A DNA stretch of 64,000 nucleotides from Gari tellinella (GCA_922989275.2 OV277866.1:34241246-34305245), one strand, 5' to 3'. Shown: positions 60,901-62,571, counted from the stretch's first letter. The notes: generated by a model not told the origin, from the letters alone. Numbers and translations: made by a program.

Positions 60901-62571
60901 AAGGTAGTTCATATGATATACAGTGGAGAATCTGTTATTCTTTCCCAATAAACGCGTTTACGCAAAAACTATTATTTGCAGTGCAAACAGTTTGGAGCCA
61001 GATCAGACGCCGGGTAACCCGGCGTCTGATCAGGCTCCAAACTGTTTGCCACCAAGATAAACATGTCATATCAGAATTGTCCAAAAGTTGTTCTTTTCTA
61101 CGTTTTAGTGCTTTGCGTTTGCGTACGTTTGCGTTTAAACGGGAAAGAATAACAGATTCTCCACTGTAGATAACATAGCAGTTCCTCATGAGATGTTGTA
61201 TAACGCGGCATCTCACTAGGGTCTACACTGTTTGCCAATGACCACTTTAGTAGACACAAGGCATAGTTGGGTAAATTGAATGATAAGTCAAACTGTAGTC
61301 GCTACTGATGCCTTGTATGTGTCCAATCTGTTTGTTTGGATATCTATAATACTGGTTGAAAATATACATACTATGTATCTTCATACAAGACAAATCATGC
61401 TTAGAAGATCATTGACAGTATCCGTTATTTCCTCATGAAAGTAACTACATGTATATTATTAACTTACTCATCTCTGAAACGTTTAATGGATAGTTGCAGT
61501 TTCCAATTAAGTCAACCTATTTATGGTTATTTAGTGTTGTTCTCTACAATATTTTGCAAAATGAGAAACAATACAAACCCTGATTGGAGGGATCATGTTC
61601 GCTGTTTTGAGGCAGATCTCTGCTTAAAACAAGATGAAAGTAAACAAAACAACATTAAGACGAGTGAAAGAGAGTTGGAACACAGATCAAACGCTGCTTT
61701 ACTCGGCGACTGATCGTGGGTAAAACTGTTTACGAATGTACGCCAAGTCATACTCAATGCTCTAGGGGTATTGAGTTTGCCTCCCTATAACAACTCCCTC
61801 CAAACAATACACGTAATCCTTGTATCGAATTGGGTATTGTTGTAGAGAGGGGTGCTGTATACGATACATTATCTTTAACCCTTTCACTCTCAATGGCGCC
61901 TAAAAGAGCGCGTTTACACACAGTTTGGGGTCCTGATCAGACGCCGCGTAACGCGGTGTCTGATCAGGCGCCAAACTGATTCACACTCTTATTGATATGT
62001 TTAAAGTCATACAACCTTAAATCCACCATTGTACTTGCAGACAACAATACTGAGGTAGACGACAATAATGCGGTGAAGGGGTACAGTGGAGAATCTGTTA
62101 TTCTTTCCCGTTTAAACGCAAACGTACGCAAACGCAAAACACTCAAACGTAGAAAAGAACAACTTTTTGACAATTCTGATAATTCATTTTTATCTTGGTG
62201 GCAAACAGTTTGGAGCCTGATCAGACGCCGGGTTACCCGGCGTCTGATCTGGCTCCAAACCGTTTGTAAAAGAAAAAATAGTTTTAGCGTAAACGCGTTT
62301 ATCGGGAAAGAATAACAGATTCTCCACTGTAAACCTCTTCCGAATAATGTGATCATGAAAGGGTTAATACTCCATGCTTTTTTCAGAGTTTTACACTGGA
62401 GATGAGTCTAGGAACTTTGTGAAGGAGATACAGGCGATGAAGAACCTCGGTCATCATCCCTACATTCTCAGCATCATTGGTTGCTGTTTAACCGGGCCCA
62501 AGTTTTGTCTTGTCCTGGACTTCTGTGCCTTAGGTGATCTCAGGAACTACCTCAGAAAATACAGGGAAAAG
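24859..62571 (+). CDS. Receptor tyrosine kinase with fibronectin III ectodomain (partial gene, 14 exons)
   Basis: I assembled this gene by hand from 14 exons, each with an AG acceptor and GT donor. Splice phases agree at every junction and the exon lengths sum to 1803 nt, exactly 601 codons without a stop. Domains in order: cysteine-containing N-terminal segment (residues 1-52), FN3-like domain 1 (about 53-159), FN3-like 2 (about 160-271), FN3-like 3 (about 272-382), stalk (383-424), transmembrane helix (425-446) with a basic RRRIR stop-transfer, NPIY motif (470-473), kinase glycine loop GEGAFG (506-511), catalytic lysine in AVK (K536), alpha-C glutamate (E553) and hinge (584-590). It should be a single-pass plasma-membrane receptor that phosphorylates tyrosines after ligand binding. 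The N-lobe resembles the FGFR/RET/Tie group (family knowledge), but the ligand class cannot be told. Start codon, signal peptide and the HRD/DFG half of the kinase are not in the assembled exons. The introns are full of MITEs. Confidence 0.85.
25035..25165 (+). mobile_element. Decayed type N fragment
   Basis: ACCTACGCATACAGTGTAGAACC ... ATTGTTTGTCATTTTAG and AATTGGAAATTGGAATTGTTC match the right half of the N element just upstream. Confidence 0.5.
25170..25435. other. Intron sequence
   Basis: No supported feature. Confidence 0.3.
25439..26083 (+). mobile_element. Type P composite bivalve repeat, about 645 bp
   Basis: Opens TTTTAGCTCACCTGAGCC ... GGTGAGCT-like with a GTCGTCNGTCGTC tract and closes CTCAGGTGAGCGAAATATG ... 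GGGGCTCTTGTT. I know this pattern as a very common bivalve repeat; its class is not settled to my knowledge. Open frames inside it are accidental. Confidence 0.7.
26201..26332. repeat. 66-bp tandem duplication
   Basis: Two nearly identical units (26201-26266, 26267-26332) starting ATTGTTCTTTTAATTTGC. Confidence 0.8.
26347..26703 (-). mobile_element. Type D MITE, 357 bp, intact
   Basis: TA-flanked; CAGCGCTCCCTCTCTACAAC / GAGAGGGAACGCTG. Perfect hairpin GAATCCAGATCAGACGCC around GCGTTACGC. Confidence 0.85.
26706..27340 (-). mobile_element. Type M MITE disrupted by a type E element
   Basis: The left M end (CTGTAAAAGCCCTGTATTAC) abuts the D element. The right M part at 27275-27335 (TTTAAGCTGTCGCCTGTC, TCAATTAGCCGTCTT) is the complement of the intact M at 20756. 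Between them lies an E element placed in the M hairpin loop. Confidence 0.6.
26817..27242 (+). mobile_element. Type E MITE with internal 179-bp tandem duplication
   Basis: Begins CTAA CCCATTTGTGCCCAGAGG and ends ATATGGGATCGTGTGCACAG. The stretch from AAATAAAAGTAAACG to ATCATTGATAAAAC occurs twice, offset 179 bp, so the duplication includes flanking M sequence. A perfect foldback (AAAATGAGAATG ... around GGCC) lies at 27064-27122 and the E hairpin at 27143-27207. Confidence 0.65.
27750..29013 (+). mobile_element. Type Q element with central 180-bp tandem repeats
   Basis: Starts AGCTCGCCTTTTCG with a (GTGAGC)n tract at 27786-27832 and ends CAGGCGAGCATCAGG. Inside are four units, at about 27845, 28027, 28672 and 28852, with the motif TTTGGACGGGTTGTTTTAAA and period 180-182 bp once the 465-bp insert R is removed. 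The layout (short ends, microsatellite, tandem core) matches the bivalve 'pearl'/tandem-repeat MITE type (inference). Confidence 0.6.
28138..28604 (+). mobile_element. Type R bivalve repeat nested in Q
   Basis: TATGCCCCCGGCATCGACAG at the left pairs loosely with GCCACCGGGGGCATAAG at the right. It contains GTCCGTCCGTCC and two copies of TTTTGACCTTGACCTTGAC. It interrupts the second Q unit. Confidence 0.65.
29079..29142. repeat. Hairpin cassette fragment
   Basis: AACAGTTTGGATTCTTATCAG ... CAGGCTCCGAACTGTTTG: only the cassette is recognisable, with no flanking MITE ends. Confidence 0.5.
29145..29475. other. Intron sequence
   Basis: No supported feature. Confidence 0.3.
29480..29905. mobile_element. 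Two abutting A elements in opposite orientation
   Basis: The + copy 29480-29706 (CAGTGGATAAGACG, perfect hairpin) loses its right end at TTATTGGGAGA. It runs directly into a decayed - copy (GTGGACAATACTTC ... GATCAGGCTCTC), 29707-29905. Confidence 0.65.
29906..30119. other. Intron sequence
   Basis: No supported feature. Confidence 0.3.
30120..30326 (+). mobile_element. Type A MITE with one hairpin arm deleted
   Basis: TAGTTATTCTTTCCTGTTTA at the left and TTTTCTACACTG at the right. The centre reads AAAACAG directly followed by TCTGATCTGGCTCC, so the first arm is missing. Confidence 0.65.
30543..30782 (+). mobile_element. Type K MITE, 240 bp
   Basis: Ends TGAGCCGCGCCATGACAAAA / TTTTGTTATGGCACGGCTCA, then TTGCATTGCA / TTGCAATGCA. 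The hairpin GTAGTTCAAGACCAACCACC around GCGTCATGGACG sits in GCAAACAG...CTGTTTG: same frame as A/B/D but different arm sequence. Confidence 0.75.
30890..31573. other. Intron with decayed B hairpin and L foldback
   Basis: GGAACCTGATTGGACGCC ... AATCAGGATCAAAA at about 30925-30982 is a B-type remnant. 31240-31375 (GGGTCTGAAATAG ... TTATAACCTTAGACC) is a decayed L foldback. The rest is featureless. Confidence 0.45.
31574..31646 (+). CDS. RTK exon 2: cysteine-containing segment
   Basis: The acceptor follows a strong pyrimidine tract (tttctttttctcag) and the donor is GTAAAT. The 73 nt run from phase 0 to phase 1 and encode residues 29-52, starting ENQTCIESCSLEANYA. Joined to exon 1 it gives the pattern CPNKACKN-ENQTCIESC, reminiscent of small disulfide-rich modules that precede FN3 domains, though I cannot name the fold. 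The intron before it is 6.6 kb and could hide another phase-0 exon. Confidence 0.7.
31650..32690. other. Intron; decayed A remnant at 32080-32235
   Basis: GGATCCAGATCAGACACTAGG near 32160 and a weak cassette near 31810. No coding exon is recognised. Confidence 0.4.
32700..32873 (+). mobile_element. Type C MITE, left part and hairpin arm missing
   Basis: GAAAGAATAGCATAATGCGCC is followed at once by TGCTTTAAGCTATTATATGC, so one hairpin arm is lost. The right part ends ATAAAAAGGGTTAA. Confidence 0.6.
32928..33118 (+). CDS. RTK exon 3: first half of FN3 domain 1
   Basis: The acceptor is gcatgtttcag and the donor is GTAAGC. The 191 nt (phase 1 to 0) encode residues 53-116. The segment starts with a proline-containing linker (DLVVPKPG), then a beta-strand with the FN3-type tryptophan (NLYLTWTTA) and ends PGPWTALEP, the usual run-up to the second sheet of an FN3 domain. 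The split aspartate codon (g from exon 2 plus at) confirms the phase. Confidence 0.8.
33122..33490. other. Intron; decayed B-like hairpin near 33190-33270
   Basis: GCAAACATTTTTCATCCTAATCAGGCGCC ... ACAATTTGCTCGACA. Nothing else. Confidence 0.35.
33497..34750 (-). mobile_element. Dead mariner-family transposon, 1254 bp, with a B element inside
   Basis: TA-flanked inverted ends CGAGGGTTGTTATTTAAGTT (33497) and AACTTAAATAACAACCCTCG (ending 34750). On the minus strand 33751-33805 still reads RWIKHHEKCI, stop, LTGSYHEK, which fits the conserved C-terminal RW-x-KCI-x-L-x-G-x-Y motif of mariner transposases. No long frame survives, so it is inactive. A B MITE (33973-34210) accounts for about 240 bp of the length. 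Confidence 0.8.
33973..34210 (+). mobile_element. Type B MITE, 238 bp, nested in the mariner
   Basis: CCCTTTCACCGCC / GACGGTGAAAGGG with TTAA on the right and GTAA on the left. Hairpin TATCCTGATTAGACGCC around GCGTAACGC. Confidence 0.85.
34755..35000. other. Intron; decayed A hairpin near 34870-34935
   Basis: TTGGTTGCGAACATTTCCGACC ... GATCAGACC. Nothing else is seen before the exon 4 acceptor. Confidence 0.35.
35004..35133 (+). CDS. RTK exon 4: second half of FN3 domain 1
   Basis: The acceptor is ttcatacgtag and the donor is GTAGGTAT. The 130 nt (phase 0 to 1) encode residues 117-159. The reading contains KISGLSCSTLYQFRVTPVS, a textbook FN3 pattern (hydrophobic-x-GL, T-x-Y-x-F-x-V), then SEWIMTYN. 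The frame is short and lacks a methionine, so simple ORF calling misses it. Joined to exon 3 it completes one FN3 domain of about 100 residues. Confidence 0.8.
35137..35780. other. Intron; decayed A remnant at 35150-35320
   Basis: TTTCCAATAACCGCATAAAG and TTGTTTGGGACTAGATCATACGCC identify an old A copy. A weak cassette lies near 35650. Confidence 0.4.
35785..36030 (+). mobile_element. Type A MITE, 246 bp, near consensus
   Basis: TA-flanked, near-perfect 26-bp terminal repeats (CAGTGGAGAATCTGTTATTC...). Perfect hairpin apart from the usual GATCTGG / CCTGATC asymmetry. Confidence 0.93.
36052..36100. repeat. Isolated hairpin
   Basis: CTTGACCAGAAGGCCCCTTA ... GCCCTCTGGTCAGG: a cassette-like palindrome with GACCAGA arms and no recognisable MITE around it. 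Confidence 0.5.
36214..36419 (-). mobile_element. Type H MITE
   Basis: CTCTTCACTTCCATGGTGTC at the left; CTCGGGGTAAGGAAGTCAA at the right. Hairpin GGATCCTGACCAGAAGTTGC / GCAACGTCTGATCAGGATCC. Confidence 0.6.
36543..36641 (+). CDS. RTK exon 5: start of FN3-like domain 2
   Basis: The acceptor is ctcctctgttttag and the donor is GTATGATT, weaker than most in this gene. The 99 nt (phase 1 to 1) encode residues 160-192 and contain PPASFKVTG and VITVEWKQRK, the A and B strands of an FN3 domain with its tryptophan. Being a multiple of three with equal phases, the exon could be skipped without a frameshift, although that would break the domain. Confidence 0.75.
36780..36985 (+). mobile_element. Type I-like MITE, decayed
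   Basis: TTTTAACCCTTATGACG left end, CTGTCTGCTTATCTC, and a decayed hairpin near 36925-36972. Confidence 0.45.
36990..37222. mobile_element. Type F MITE, 233 bp, near-perfect palindrome
   Basis: Ends CAGGGGCCCGTTTTACTAAA / TTTAGTAAAACGGGCCCCTG, then ACAACTTACGCAAA / TTGCGTAAGTTGT. The centre is GCAAACAGCAAATAGCCAGA through GAGGACGCGC and back. The AAACAG...CTGTTTG frame is shared with A, B and D although the ends are unrelated. Confidence 0.8.
37420..38580. mobile_element. Unclassified DNA transposon with TIRs, 1161 bp
   Basis: Inverted ends CACTGAGGGGATTTTCTAA (37420-37438) and TTAGAAAATCCCTTCAGTG (38562-38580), one mismatch in 19, flanked by TA on both sides. The interior has two open frames (90 codons at 37548, 68 codons at 37985) without recognisable motifs. 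It is locally more GC-rich than its surroundings, so it may hold decayed transposase sequence. Confidence 0.6.
38620..38905 (+). mobile_element. Type C hairpin fragment and A right-end fragment
   Basis: AAGGCGCATTCTGCTTAC at 38640-38660 belongs to C. GCCTAGTATGGCGCG ... TTTATTGCGAAAGCATAACG at 38810-38905 is an A remnant. Confidence 0.4.
38958..39022 (+). CDS. RTK exon 6: middle of FN3-like domain 2
   Basis: The acceptor is tgtttctgtttcag and the donor is GTAAGTTT. The short 65-nt exon (phase 1 to 0) encodes residues 193-214, reading NSSCNYKIFWFYEQ then TVEQVEIK. NSS is a potential N-glycosylation site. The hydrophobic/aromatic alternation suits the C strand of an FN3 domain. Confidence 0.7.
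39357..39593 (-). mobile_element. Type A MITE nested in another A, 237 bp
   Basis: TA on both sides, ends CAGTGGAGAAAACG / CGTTTTCTCCACTG. The second hairpin arm is damaged (GGATAACCTGAAACC). Confidence 0.8.
39685..40045 (-). mobile_element. Type D MITE, 361 bp
   Basis: TA then CAGCGTTCCCTCTCTACAAC; right end ATAGAGGGAACACTG. Hairpin GAATCTAGATCAGACGCC around GCGTTACGC. Confidence 0.85.
40334..40549 (-). mobile_element. Type A MITE lacking one hairpin arm, 216 bp
   Basis: TA-flanked with intact ends. GCAGTGCAAA joins directly to CCCGGCGTCTGATCAGGC, a clean 30-bp loss of the first arm. Confidence 0.88.
40774..41132 (+). mobile_element. Type D MITE, 359 bp
   Basis: TA then CAATGCCCGCCTCTACAACG; right end GTAGGGAGGGAACACAG plus TA. 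The hairpin is shortened at the loop (GATCAGACGCAAATTCTGATC). Confidence 0.75.
41145..41345 (+). mobile_element. Decayed type A MITE
   Basis: ATAAACGAAACGCAAGGC ... TTGAAGTCTGATTAGACGCC ... CTGACCTAACTTCAG. Ends just before exon 7. Confidence 0.45.
41361..41532 (+). CDS. RTK exon 7: second half of FN3-like domain 2
   Basis: The acceptor is atatcgtttcag and the donor is GTAAGTAA. The 172 nt (phase 0 to 1) encode residues 215-271. YNLTDLEFNMNYNIIVHS is the FN3 pattern leading into the F strand, with glycosylation sequons NLT and later NHT. Three cysteines lie in or near the exon end. A type-K MITE begins about 17 bp after the donor. Confidence 0.8.
41549..42019 (+). mobile_element. Type K MITE interrupted by a B element
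   Basis: Left end GAGTCGTGCCATGAGAAAACC, TTGCATTGTAAAC. The hairpin return arm GCGGCAGCTGGTCTTAAT ... CACTGTTTGACA and right TGTTGCAATGCAATATGTC follow after the B insert at 41602-41841. Confidence 0.6.
41602..41841 (+). mobile_element. Type B MITE, 240 bp, TTAA on both sides
   Basis: TTAA 41598-41601 and 41842-41845; CCCTTTCACCGCC / TGCGGTGAAAGGG. Hairpin TTGATCCTGAACAGACGCC around GCGTTACGC. Confidence 0.88.
42060..42270 (+). mobile_element. Decayed type C MITE
   Basis: AGTTGACCACATCAAGCAGG, GTAAAGCAGAATGCGCC, then a damaged return arm and AAAAGGCGTATTTATGAAGG. Confidence 0.55.
42275..42648. other. Intron; decayed A hairpin at 42505-42575
   Basis: GACTCCGGATAAGACACCGCC AGG ... GATCAGGCTCCGAACTG. 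Otherwise featureless. Confidence 0.4.
42654..42890 (+). mobile_element. Type B MITE, about 237 bp
   Basis: TTAA then CCCTTTCGTGATAAAATT, TTATCGTCCGCTTCAATATT, hairpin TTGATCCTGACCAGACGCC around GCGTGATGC. The right end has decayed (GAAAGTGGAAATAAT). It stops about 31 bp before exon 8. Confidence 0.75.
42922..43139 (+). CDS. RTK exon 8: first half of FN3 domain 3
   Basis: The acceptor is tactgttgaag and the donor is GTAAGAG. The 218 nt (phase 1 to 0) encode residues 272-344. The exon opens RPLKPRNVNITVLTV and includes DILLHWEPPVG and ITRYFLTYRKLPP, a clear FN3 first sheet with the core tryptophan and the W-x-PP motif, plus sequons NIT and NGS. A type-B MITE ends about 31 bp upstream, so the acceptor region is very close to inserted DNA. 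Confidence 0.85.
43380..43568 (-). mobile_element. Decayed type A MITE, right end replaced by C
   Basis: AAAGCCAGATCAGACGCCG TATAACA CGGCATCTGATCAGGCTT, then TTGTTCGCGTTTAA where the C element starts. Confidence 0.5.
43573..43815 (+). mobile_element. Type C MITE, 243 bp, TTAA on both sides
   Basis: TTAA 43569-43572 and 43816-43819; CCCTTTACCTGATAG / ATGGGGAAAGGG. Perfect hairpin GTAAAGCAGAATGTGCC / GGCACATTCTGCTTTAC with compensating changes on both arms. Ends 49 bp before exon 9. Confidence 0.88.
43865..43979 (+). CDS. RTK exon 9: second half of FN3 domain 3
   Basis: The acceptor is ttattatatttgcag and the donor is GTGAGTAT. The 115 nt (phase 0 to 1) encode residues 345-382. The reading has LNNIHNHNKYVFTLAAVSEG, the F-strand Y-x-F-x-L-x-A pattern of FN3, ending FSYFF. 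A complete type-C MITE with TTAA duplications ends 49 bp upstream. Confidence 0.8.
44072..44690 (+). mobile_element. Type E MITE split by a G element
   Basis: GTAACCCATTTGGGTC at 44071-44086 continues after the G insert as CTACGTTCCTATATATAGGACATAGG and the hairpin GTAGACAGTGTAGACGC ... AAAGTCTACAATGTTTGC. Confidence 0.6.
44087..44545. mobile_element. Type G MITE, 459 bp, 12-bp target duplication
   Basis: Ends GATCCGTCTAAAGACCCCAA / TTGGGGTCTTTAGACGGAC. CCCATTTGGGTC flanks both sides (44075-44086, 44546-44557). It carries a C-type hairpin (GTAAAGCAGAATGAGCC / GGCGCATTCTGCTTTAC). Long TIRs with 10-12-bp duplications suggest a Mutator-type MITE (inference). Confidence 0.75.
44822..45040 (+). 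mobile_element. Decayed type C MITE
   Basis: TATGACAACTTAAGCAGATT, GTAAAGCAGAATGTGCC, CTCTGTTTTACTTTAAGCC, ATAAATTAAATAGGTC. Confidence 0.55.
45041..45665. other. Intron; AT-rich low complexity at 45353-45487
   Basis: Interrupted ATA/AAT/AAC triplets at 45353-45487. The rest is featureless. Confidence 0.5.
45669..45719 (+). CDS. RTK exon 10: stalk mini-exon
   Basis: The acceptor is attcattacag and the donor is GTGAGATA. The 51 nt (phase 1 to 1) encode 17 residues, DVKESGSAITNDSSGNI, a polar serine-rich stalk with sequon NDS. An alternative donor 9 nt earlier (GTAATATT after 45710) keeps the same phase and would remove three residues. Support is weaker than for domain exons because the sequence is short and low in complexity. 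Confidence 0.55.
45830..46075 (-). mobile_element. Type A MITE, diverged
   Basis: GATGAGAAGTCGTTATTTTT left; AGTGTCTTCTCCACTG right. Hairpin GGAGCCCGATCAGCCACC with mutated arms. Confidence 0.65.
46170..46415 (+). mobile_element. Type A MITE, 246 bp
   Basis: TA-flanked, near-perfect TIRs, hairpin with one change (GATCATACGCC). Confidence 0.92.
46575..46826 (+). mobile_element. Decayed type C MITE
   Basis: CATAGTCTGTTTCTAGTTTT GAAGACGGGTGACTACTTAAA, AGGCAGAATGCGCCTTAATG, ending TAAAGGGATAAA. Confidence 0.6.
47645..48200. other. Intron with hairpin remnants
   Basis: TTTTGATCTATGTCAGATGCC ... GATCTGGATTCAAACCG (about 47698-47760) and GATCATTGATCAGGATCAGC (about 48047). No gene is seen. Confidence 0.4.
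48204..48574 (+). mobile_element. Type D MITE, 371 bp
   Basis: TA then CAGTGCTCCCTCTCTACAAC; hairpin diverged (CGATCAAGTTCAGTGGCCGC). Right end GTAGGGAGAGATCATTG. Confidence 0.75.
48645..48871 (-). mobile_element. Decayed type A MITE
   Basis: GGGTGGGAAAGCATCATTC ... CCCGATAAACCCG left; TTCAAACGGGAAAGAATAAT ... CCAGTG right. The hairpin is mostly lost. Confidence 0.55.
49017..49237 (+). mobile_element. Type A MITE, hairpin largely deleted
   Basis: CAGTGGACAAAAAGACG left; AATAACGTCTTCGCCACTG right. The centre is GGCAGTTTATAGCTTGATCTGG only. A G element sits directly at its right end. Confidence 0.7.
49247..49687. mobile_element. Type G MITE, 441 bp
   Basis: GGTCCGTCTTAATACCCCAA / GGGGTCTTTAGACGGACC. 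GTGAGAAACC before and GTAAGAAACC after are a 10-bp duplication with one change. It carries a perfect C-type hairpin, GTAAAGCAGAATGCGCC TTAA GGCGCATTCTGC. Confidence 0.75.
49700..50160. other. Intron; decayed B-like scraps
   Basis: GATTTGAATGTAATATG ... GGCGACTTTATGCGTCTC around 49790-49880 may be old B sequence. No gene is seen. Confidence 0.3.
50162..50407 (-). mobile_element. Type A MITE, 246 bp
   Basis: TA-flanked, near-perfect TIRs (CAGTGGAGAATGTGTT left), hairpin with one change (GGAGCCATATCAGACGCC). Confidence 0.92.
50483..50738 (+). mobile_element. Decayed type A MITE
   Basis: CAGTAGAGAAAAACGTTATC left, TTTCCCTACTG right. Hairpin GCAGGATCAGGTGCCGGGGTATCC. Confidence 0.6.
50891..55545 (+). 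repeat. Composite element with a 165-bp tandem array of about 27 units
   Basis: Begins AGCTCGCCTGTGCGTAGTAC ATGGCGAGCT with a (GTC)n tract (50937-50975) and ends TTGCGAGCTTTGTTGTCTCT. Between them are monomers of 165 bp with landmarks GGTATTGCTTCCATAG, ACAAGACCTTTCCATGC, TGACCTTGACCTTGAAC and two copies of TGCGTTTAGGTTTCGAAA. Units are most alike in the middle and diverge and change length toward the right end (from about 54300). The open frames on both strands come from the 165 (= 3 x 55) period and are not genes. Confidence 0.9.
51624..53290. repeat. Higher-order duplication, two 825-bp units of five monomers
   Basis: Sequence from about 51624 recurs 825 bp (5 x 165) downstream up to about 53290, including rare variants such as TTTAAACTTCTATGTCACTT (51831 and 52656) and GAACTCAGGGCCTGTATTTA (52106 and 52931). 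Confidence 0.8.
55550..55953. other. Intron; A fragment at 55795-55880
   Basis: TTTTAATTCTGATCAGGCTC TAAACTG and a decayed A end. Otherwise featureless. Confidence 0.4.
55958..56201 (+). mobile_element. Type B MITE, 244 bp
   Basis: TTAA then CCCTTTCGCTGCC; right end GAGTTAAAGGG then TTTAA. Hairpin TTGATCTTGATCAGATGCC around GCGTTACGT. Confidence 0.8.
56224..56469 (-). mobile_element. Type A MITE, 246 bp
   Basis: TA-flanked, ends CAGTGGAGAAAACG / CCGATTCTCCACTG. The second hairpin arm lacks GATC (GGCGTCTGAAGGCTC). It starts 22 bp after the B element. Confidence 0.9.
56472..57619. other. Intron before exon 11
   Basis: AT-rich. I see no repeat with recognisable ends and no additional exon. 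The pyrimidine-rich acceptor of exon 11 closes it. Confidence 0.4.
57620..57673 (+). CDS. RTK exon 11: stalk mini-exon
   Basis: The acceptor is tgtattgccctttag and the donor is GTAAGTTA. The 54 nt (phase 1 to 1) encode 18 residues, GLRTYVNETGTIKDVGEM, with sequon NET. It lies 11.9 kb downstream of exon 10 and 0.85 kb upstream of the transmembrane exon. Good splice signals and the matching phase support it, but there is no recognisable domain, so it could be an optional cassette. Confidence 0.55.
57800..58026. mobile_element. Type F-like foldback element
   Basis: GGGACCCGTTTAATAAAACA at the left and TGTTTATGAAACGGGCCCC at the right, with internal arms ATCTCTATCTAATCCTGTCT / AGGATTAGATAGAG and a second palindrome TACGACAACATTTGTCGTA. 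Here the centre is not the AAACAG cassette. Confidence 0.6.
58028..58520. other. Intron before the transmembrane exon
   Basis: No repeat is recognised. The open frame at 58448-58520 continues upstream of exon 12 but lacks a better acceptor. Confidence 0.35.
58521..58669 (+). CDS. RTK exon 12: transmembrane helix and juxtamembrane segment
   Basis: The acceptor follows tattcgttcttcttgtag and the donor is GTAAGTTT. The 149 nt (phase 1 to 0) encode residues 418-467. After LPLSVPE comes a run of about 22 hydrophobic residues (LVAIIIVPLVLLLAILLVVL), then KLMRRRIR, a positive-inside stop-transfer signal that puts the kinase in the cytoplasm. The longer open frame upstream (from 58448) also reads hydrophobic residues, but the acceptor chosen here has the better pyrimidine tract and the right phase. 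Confidence 0.8.
58754..58959 (+). mobile_element. Type A MITE with palindrome removed, 206 bp
   Basis: CAGCCGAGAAAACG left, TTTTCTCAGCTG right, TA flanks. The centre is GGGGCCTGATCTGGCTCC, i.e. the inner hairpin has been cleanly lost. Confidence 0.75.
59035..59115. repeat. Hairpin cassette remnant
   Basis: AATAGTTTGGACCTACC ... CAATCCAAACTGTTTGAAAC. Confidence 0.35.
59213..59452 (-). mobile_element. Type B MITE, 240 bp, TTAA on both sides
   Basis: TTAA 59209-59212 and 59453-59456; CCCATTCACTCTCAATG left, TGATCATGAATGGG right. Hairpin GGGTCCTGATCAGACGCC. Confidence 0.85.
59618..59833 (+). mobile_element. Decayed type A MITE next to exon 13
   Basis: TACAGTGGAGAATACG left, CACCATCTCCATTAC right. 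The hairpin is nearly gone (GTTGGGTTTTGACCTGTTTCC). Its right end is about 25 bp from the exon 13 acceptor. Confidence 0.6.
59860..60076 (+). CDS. RTK exon 13: NPxY motif and kinase glycine loop
   Basis: The acceptor is ctcttctatatcag and the donor is GTGATAAC. The 217 nt (phase 0 to 1) encode residues 468-539. The exon starts EMNPIYEGMP (an NPxY-type site), then runs into the kinase N-lobe: DFISVIGEGAFGKVVKAEF (glycine loop) and RIVAVKMLK with the ATP-binding lysine. A loop of about 12 charged residues between strands 2 and 3 (HQRPGDRGHKTG) resembles that of RET/FGFR-type kinases. Confidence 0.9.
60080..60472. other. Intron between kinase exons
   Basis: No feature is recognised. Confidence 0.35.
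60477..60718 (-). mobile_element. Type A MITE, diverged
   Basis: CAGTGGAGCAAACG left; GTTTAAACGGCAAGTAAAAT ... TTCTCTTTATTA right. Hairpin GGAGCAAGATTAGACGTC. Confidence 0.75.
60921..61166 (-). mobile_element. Type A MITE, 246 bp, near consensus
   Basis: TA-flanked, perfect outer TIRs, perfect inner palindrome. Confidence 0.93.
61175..61250. repeat. Type E/N hairpin fragment
   Basis: CCTCATGAGATGTTGTATAAC ... CACTAGGGTCTACACTGTTTGCC. Confidence 0.45.
61255..61635. other. Intron
   Basis: No feature is recognised. The open frame from 61435 has no motif. Confidence 0.3.
61640..61857 (-). mobile_element. Type D MITE, left part lost
   Basis: GACGAGTGAAAGAGAGTTGG, hairpin ACACAGATCAAACGCTGC, CCTCCCTATAACAACTCCCTCC and right end TTGTAGAGAGGGGTGCTG plus TA. 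Confidence 0.6.
61879..62363 (-). mobile_element. Type B MITE containing an A element, abutting exon 14
   Basis: TTAA 61875-61878 and 62364-62367; CCCTTTCACTCTCAATG left, GTGATCATGAAAGGG right. B length without the insert and one TA is 237 bp. Hairpin GGGTCCTGATCAGACGCC. Only 19 bp separate its TTAA from exon 14. Confidence 0.9.
62084..62329 (+). mobile_element. Type A MITE, 246 bp, nested in B
   Basis: TA-flanked, near-consensus. Inserted at the B-element TA in GTGAAGGGGTA, the same site as at 1826. Confidence 0.93.
62387..62571 (+). CDS. RTK exon 14: kinase alpha-C helix to hinge
   Basis: The acceptor is ccatgcttttttcag and the donor is GTAAATAC. The 185 nt (phase 1 to 0) encode residues 540-601. 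It contains RNFVKEIQAMKNLGHHPYI (alpha-C with the salt-bridge glutamate E553), the next strand SIIGCC, and the hinge LVLDFCALGDLRNYLRKY. The L-G-D-L-R-N-Y-L pattern is typical of tyrosine kinases of the FGFR/Tie/RET group. The rest of the kinase should follow beyond position 64000. A B/A composite MITE ends only about 20 bp before the exon. Confidence 0.9.
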
